From Mesorhizobium sp. AR07 (GTDB taxonomy: Bacteria; Pseudomonadota; Alphaproteobacteria; Rhizobiales; Rhizobiaceae), in NCBI RefSeq assembly GCF_024746815.1, contig NZ_CP080525.1:4148501-4212500 (forward strand): 64,000 nucleotides of DNA, given 5' to 3'. The translations under genes were made by a program, and so were the position numbers. This document shows positions 59,443 to 64,000 of this stretch, in pieces (position 1 is the stretch's first letter; each line of letters starts with the position of its first letter). Below the pieces are notes generated by a model. It made no database searches. It worked only from the letters and a program-made list of their open reading frames with translations, and had not been told where the DNA came from.

Positions 59443-60069
59443 TTAGCCGATCTCCCCCATCCTCAACTCTTCCGCCCCATCCAACCCCAGCGGCAGATGC
59501 GTCGCCGCGACAATGATCCCGCCCTCCCCACAATGCTTCCCCATCAGCCCGGCGAACCTACCCTCCGAAGCCTTGTCCAGCCCCGCCGTCGGCTCATCCA
59601 GCAGCCACAATGGCCGATAGCTGACCAAAAGTTTCGCGATCGCCGCCCGGCGGCGTTGCCCGGTCGAGAGATAGCCGAACGGCAAATGGCCGATGCCGCC
59701 GAGCCCGACGGTCTCCAGCGCCTCTTCGACGCCGACATGTCCATCGCCGTTGAAGTCGCGCCAGAAGCGCAAATTTTCCGCCACGCTGAGCGCCGGCTTC
59801 ATCGCGTTCTGATGGCCGAGATAATGACAGGCCGACGCGATCGACGGAAACGCCTCGCCCCCGTCTTCAATCTTCATAACGCCTTCGATCCGCACGCTGC
59901 CTTCCGCCACCGGCAGCAGCCCGGCGATGATCCTGAGCAAGGTCGACTTGCCGGCGCCATTCGGCCCGGTGACGACCAGCGCCTGGCCGTCCTGCAGCAC
60001 AAAGCCGATGCCGGAAAACACCCTGTCACCGCCGCGTTCGCCGCCCAGATTCTCGGCGATCAGCCGCAT
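59443..60069 (-). CDS. ccmA: Heme exporter ATP-binding protein CcmA
   Basis: ABC ATPase of 208 aa. Walker A is VTGPNGAGKSTLLRI, the signature YLSTGQRRRAAIAKLL, and Walker B LWLLDEPTAGLD. It powers release of heme-loaded CcmE with CcmB. The ATG at 60069 fits the family's length. It is divergent from acnA with an Irr-like box between them. Confidence 0.94.
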   Translation of the reverse strand: MRLIAENLGGERGGDRVFSGIGFVLQDGQALVVTGPNGAGKSTLLRIIAGLLPVAEGSVRIEGVMKIEDGGEAFPSIASACHYLGHQNAMKPALSVAENLRFWRDFNGDGHVGVEEALETVGLGGIGHLPFGYLSTGQRRRAAIAKLLVSYRPLWLLDEPTAGLDKASEGRFAGLMGKHCGEGGIIVAATHLPLGLDGAEELRMGEIG

Positions 60070-60136
60070 CCCTCGCCTGCCCTGAAAACCATGTGTCGCG
60101 ACAGCTGCCGCATCGCACAAATTTGCTTTGCAACTG

Positions 60137-60153
60137 TCTAGAACTATTCCAGA
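60137..60153. promoter_or_regulatory. Irr (ICE)-like box between ccmA and acnA
   Basis: TCTAGAACTATTCCAGA matches 11 of 14 fixed positions of the rhizobial iron control element TTTAGAA-N3-TTCTAAA. It lies 68 bp before ccmA and 198 bp before acnA. Irr represses iron-demanding genes under iron limitation, and both flanking genes fit that class. The match is imperfect. Confidence 0.5.
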
Positions 60154-60350
60154 AAATTCTCTATATGCGGTGCATCCGTGCCAGCGGTCGGCGCGGGATC
60201 AGAATTAGCGCCGAACCAGCGCACGCGCCGCCTTGAACGGCTCGGGTTGCTTGGGAACGGACAGCGGAAATGGCCGTACCCGCACCTTTGCGCGTGATTG
60301 CATGCCATCGGCGTCCGTTCCCTTTCAGGCTGAACAGACAAGGATCGCAC

Positions 60351-63041
<2,691 letters not shown>

Positions 63042-63092
63042 GGGGAAGGGAATAGGGGAGTAAGGCAGTAAGGGAGTAGGGGAAGTAAGCAT

Positions 63093-63169
63093 CCTACTGC
63101 CCTACTGCCCTACTGCCCTACTGCCCTACTGCCCTACTGCCCTACTGCCCTACTGCCCTACTGCCCTAC
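63093..63169. repeat. Tandem repeat of CCTACTGC
   Basis: Nine exact copies of the 8-bp unit CCTACTGC plus a partial tenth. Just before it, 63061-63085 carries the complementary type (GGCAGTA, GGGAGTAGGG), so the region can fold back. It includes the last codons and the stop of the membrane protein gene on the other strand. Confidence 0.85.
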
Positions 63170-63830
63170 GCTGCGGCGCGCCGTAGCGCGCTGCGGCGGC
63201 CAGAAGCACGGCAAGCATCAGCCCGTTGAAGATGTGCCAGAGGAAGTGCGTGCCAAGCGGAAAGCTGCCGCAGACCATCGGATCGATCATCCGGCAGATG
63301 ACGGACACGACGAAGATCGCCGAGCCCGCCAGATTGTACCAGCCGGCACGGTTGCCGCTGGCCGTCACCAGAGCGCCGAAGAAAGCCAGCGCCAGGAAAG
63401 GCGGCAGGTAGCCCGTCGTGCCGTTCGATGCCTGGCGCAGCCAGTCCGGCACGGCCAAGGTTATCGCCCCGGCAACCGCGTAGAAGACAACGAAGATGGC
63501 GATGGCCTTGCCCCACTCCATACCGAGGAAGCGGCGCAGGTTGAACAGCGTATAGGCCAGCGTGAAGCCGGCAATCGGCAGCACATCGGCCCAGATCGTG
63601 CCCTTGGTGGCAAAGGTGTGGAAGATCGTCGAGCCGATGCCGATCGCCACCACCCACCAGGCCAGCACCTCGGCAAAGGTGCCGGTGCCCAGCCTTCGCA
63701 CCTCGCGCACACCCCACAGGCCGGCAGCGATGAAGGCGAGGTTCGTCAGCGCATTGACTGGCTCGGACCAGAATCCCGGCCCGATCCGCTCGCAATAGAG
63801 GTCGACCGGCGCCAGAAAAGTTTGCCACAT
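63150..63830 (-). CDS. Ceramidase/PAQR-like membrane protein
   Basis: A 226-aa protein with about seven membrane segments. The alkaline ceramidase pattern is visible: LYCERIGPGFWSEPVNALTN, GIGSTIFHTFATKG (Ser, His), ADVLPIAGF (Asp) and the final GTHFLWHIFNGLMLAVLL (two His). These residues form the zinc site in alkaline ceramidases and CREST proteins; activity is unproven. Its last few codons and stop lie in the CCTACTGC repeat. Confidence 0.85.
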   Translation of the reverse strand: MWQTFLAPVDLYCERIGPGFWSEPVNALTNLAFIAAGLWGVREVRRLGTGTFAEVLAWWVVAIGIGSTIFHTFATKGTIWADVLPIAGFTLAYTLFNLRRFLGMEWGKAIAIFVVFYAVAGAITLAVPDWLRQASNGTTGYLPPFLALAFFGALVTASGNRAGWYNLAGSAIFVVSVICRMIDPMVCGSFPLGTHFLWHIFNGLMLAVLLAAAARYGAPQRRAVGQ

Positions 63831-63883
63831 CGCGATTGCCGCCCGAATCGGTTTCTACCCTGAAGCGCAAGCCTTCTCGTAGA

Positions 63884-63953
63884 GCAATTCCAGGAAAAGT
63901 GTGAAACGGTTTTCCCGGGAAAAGCGTGTAGCGCTTTCCCTTGGGGGAATTGC
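63884..63953. repeat. REP-like dispersed repeat, copy 3 (GCAATTCC family)
   Basis: An expanded 70-bp copy: GCAATTCCAGGAAAAGTGTG then AAACGGTTTTCCCGGGAAAA, a duplicated GCGTGTAGCGCTTTCCC, and a final GGAATTGC. It lies 54 bp upstream of the ceramidase-like gene start. Confidence 0.7.
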
Positions 63954-64000
63954 GTCAAAGCAGAGACATAGGGGTTTCGGCGTTTCCGTGAAACGATGAA

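Noticed and set aside
63093..63169. CRISPR-like array
   Set aside because: The 8-bp units are contiguous without spacers, so it is a simple tandem repeat.

Overview
The window reads as chromosomal core sequence of an alphaproteobacterium of the Rhizobiales, most likely Mesorhizobium or a close relative in the Phyllobacteriaceae. This placement is inferred from the high GC content, the TCA-cycle order mdh-sucC-sucD-sucA-sucB-lpd, sdhCDAB, glnK-amtB, a lipoprotein very like Brucella Omp19, and the density of rhizobial-type palindromic repeats. No rRNA, tRNA or CRISPR array was seen.

Layout. 0-12 kb: glnK-amtB behind a sigma-54 type promoter, tesB, a UbiH-type hydroxylase, small stress-related genes (YCII, OsmC, YceH) and the sdhCDA-DUF3052-sdhB operon. 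12-17 kb: an MliC-like lipoprotein, two adjacent GGDEF proteins and leuC. 17-22 kb: a methyltransferase, a polar amino acid ABC permease and its binding protein separated by a complete ISAs1-family insertion sequence, then ohr-ohrR. 22-28 kb: rplS, a TSUP permease, trmD, rimM, xerC, a TraB/GumN protein and DUF2867. 28.9-30.1 kb: a complete IS110-family element. 30-42.6 kb: the 2-oxoglutarate dehydrogenase, succinyl-CoA synthetase and malate dehydrogenase block, interrupted by accessory genes, among them a VapBC toxin-antitoxin pair between sucC and sucD. 42.9-45.5 kb: a TetR/TetA-type efflux cassette beside a truncated acetyltransferase. 45.5-57.4 kb: zapE, an omp19-like gene, dapF-mtaB-ftsY-yciB, flavoproteins, SMP-30 and DUF1127. 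57.6-64 kb: ccmABDG without an adjacent ccmC, divergent acnA, and a ceramidase-like membrane protein.

The genes join central carbon metabolism (aconitase, 2-oxoglutarate dehydrogenase, succinyl-CoA synthetase, succinate and malate dehydrogenases) to respiration (SDH, cytochrome c maturation), nitrogen sensing and envelope biology. An Irr-like box lies between ccmA and acnA, and a GACTAAA palindrome lies upstream of sdhC.

Two observations stand out. First, the leader of the IS110 element reads as a bridge RNA: one internal loop matches both flanks of the insertion site and a second matches both ends of the element, all around a CT core. Its target is a repeated palindrome. Second, the A domain of FtsY is enlarged by three in-frame palindromic repeat insertions of families that otherwise lie between genes. 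Both insertion sequences also sit inside such palindromes, so repeats, bridge-guided transposition and protein evolution are linked here.
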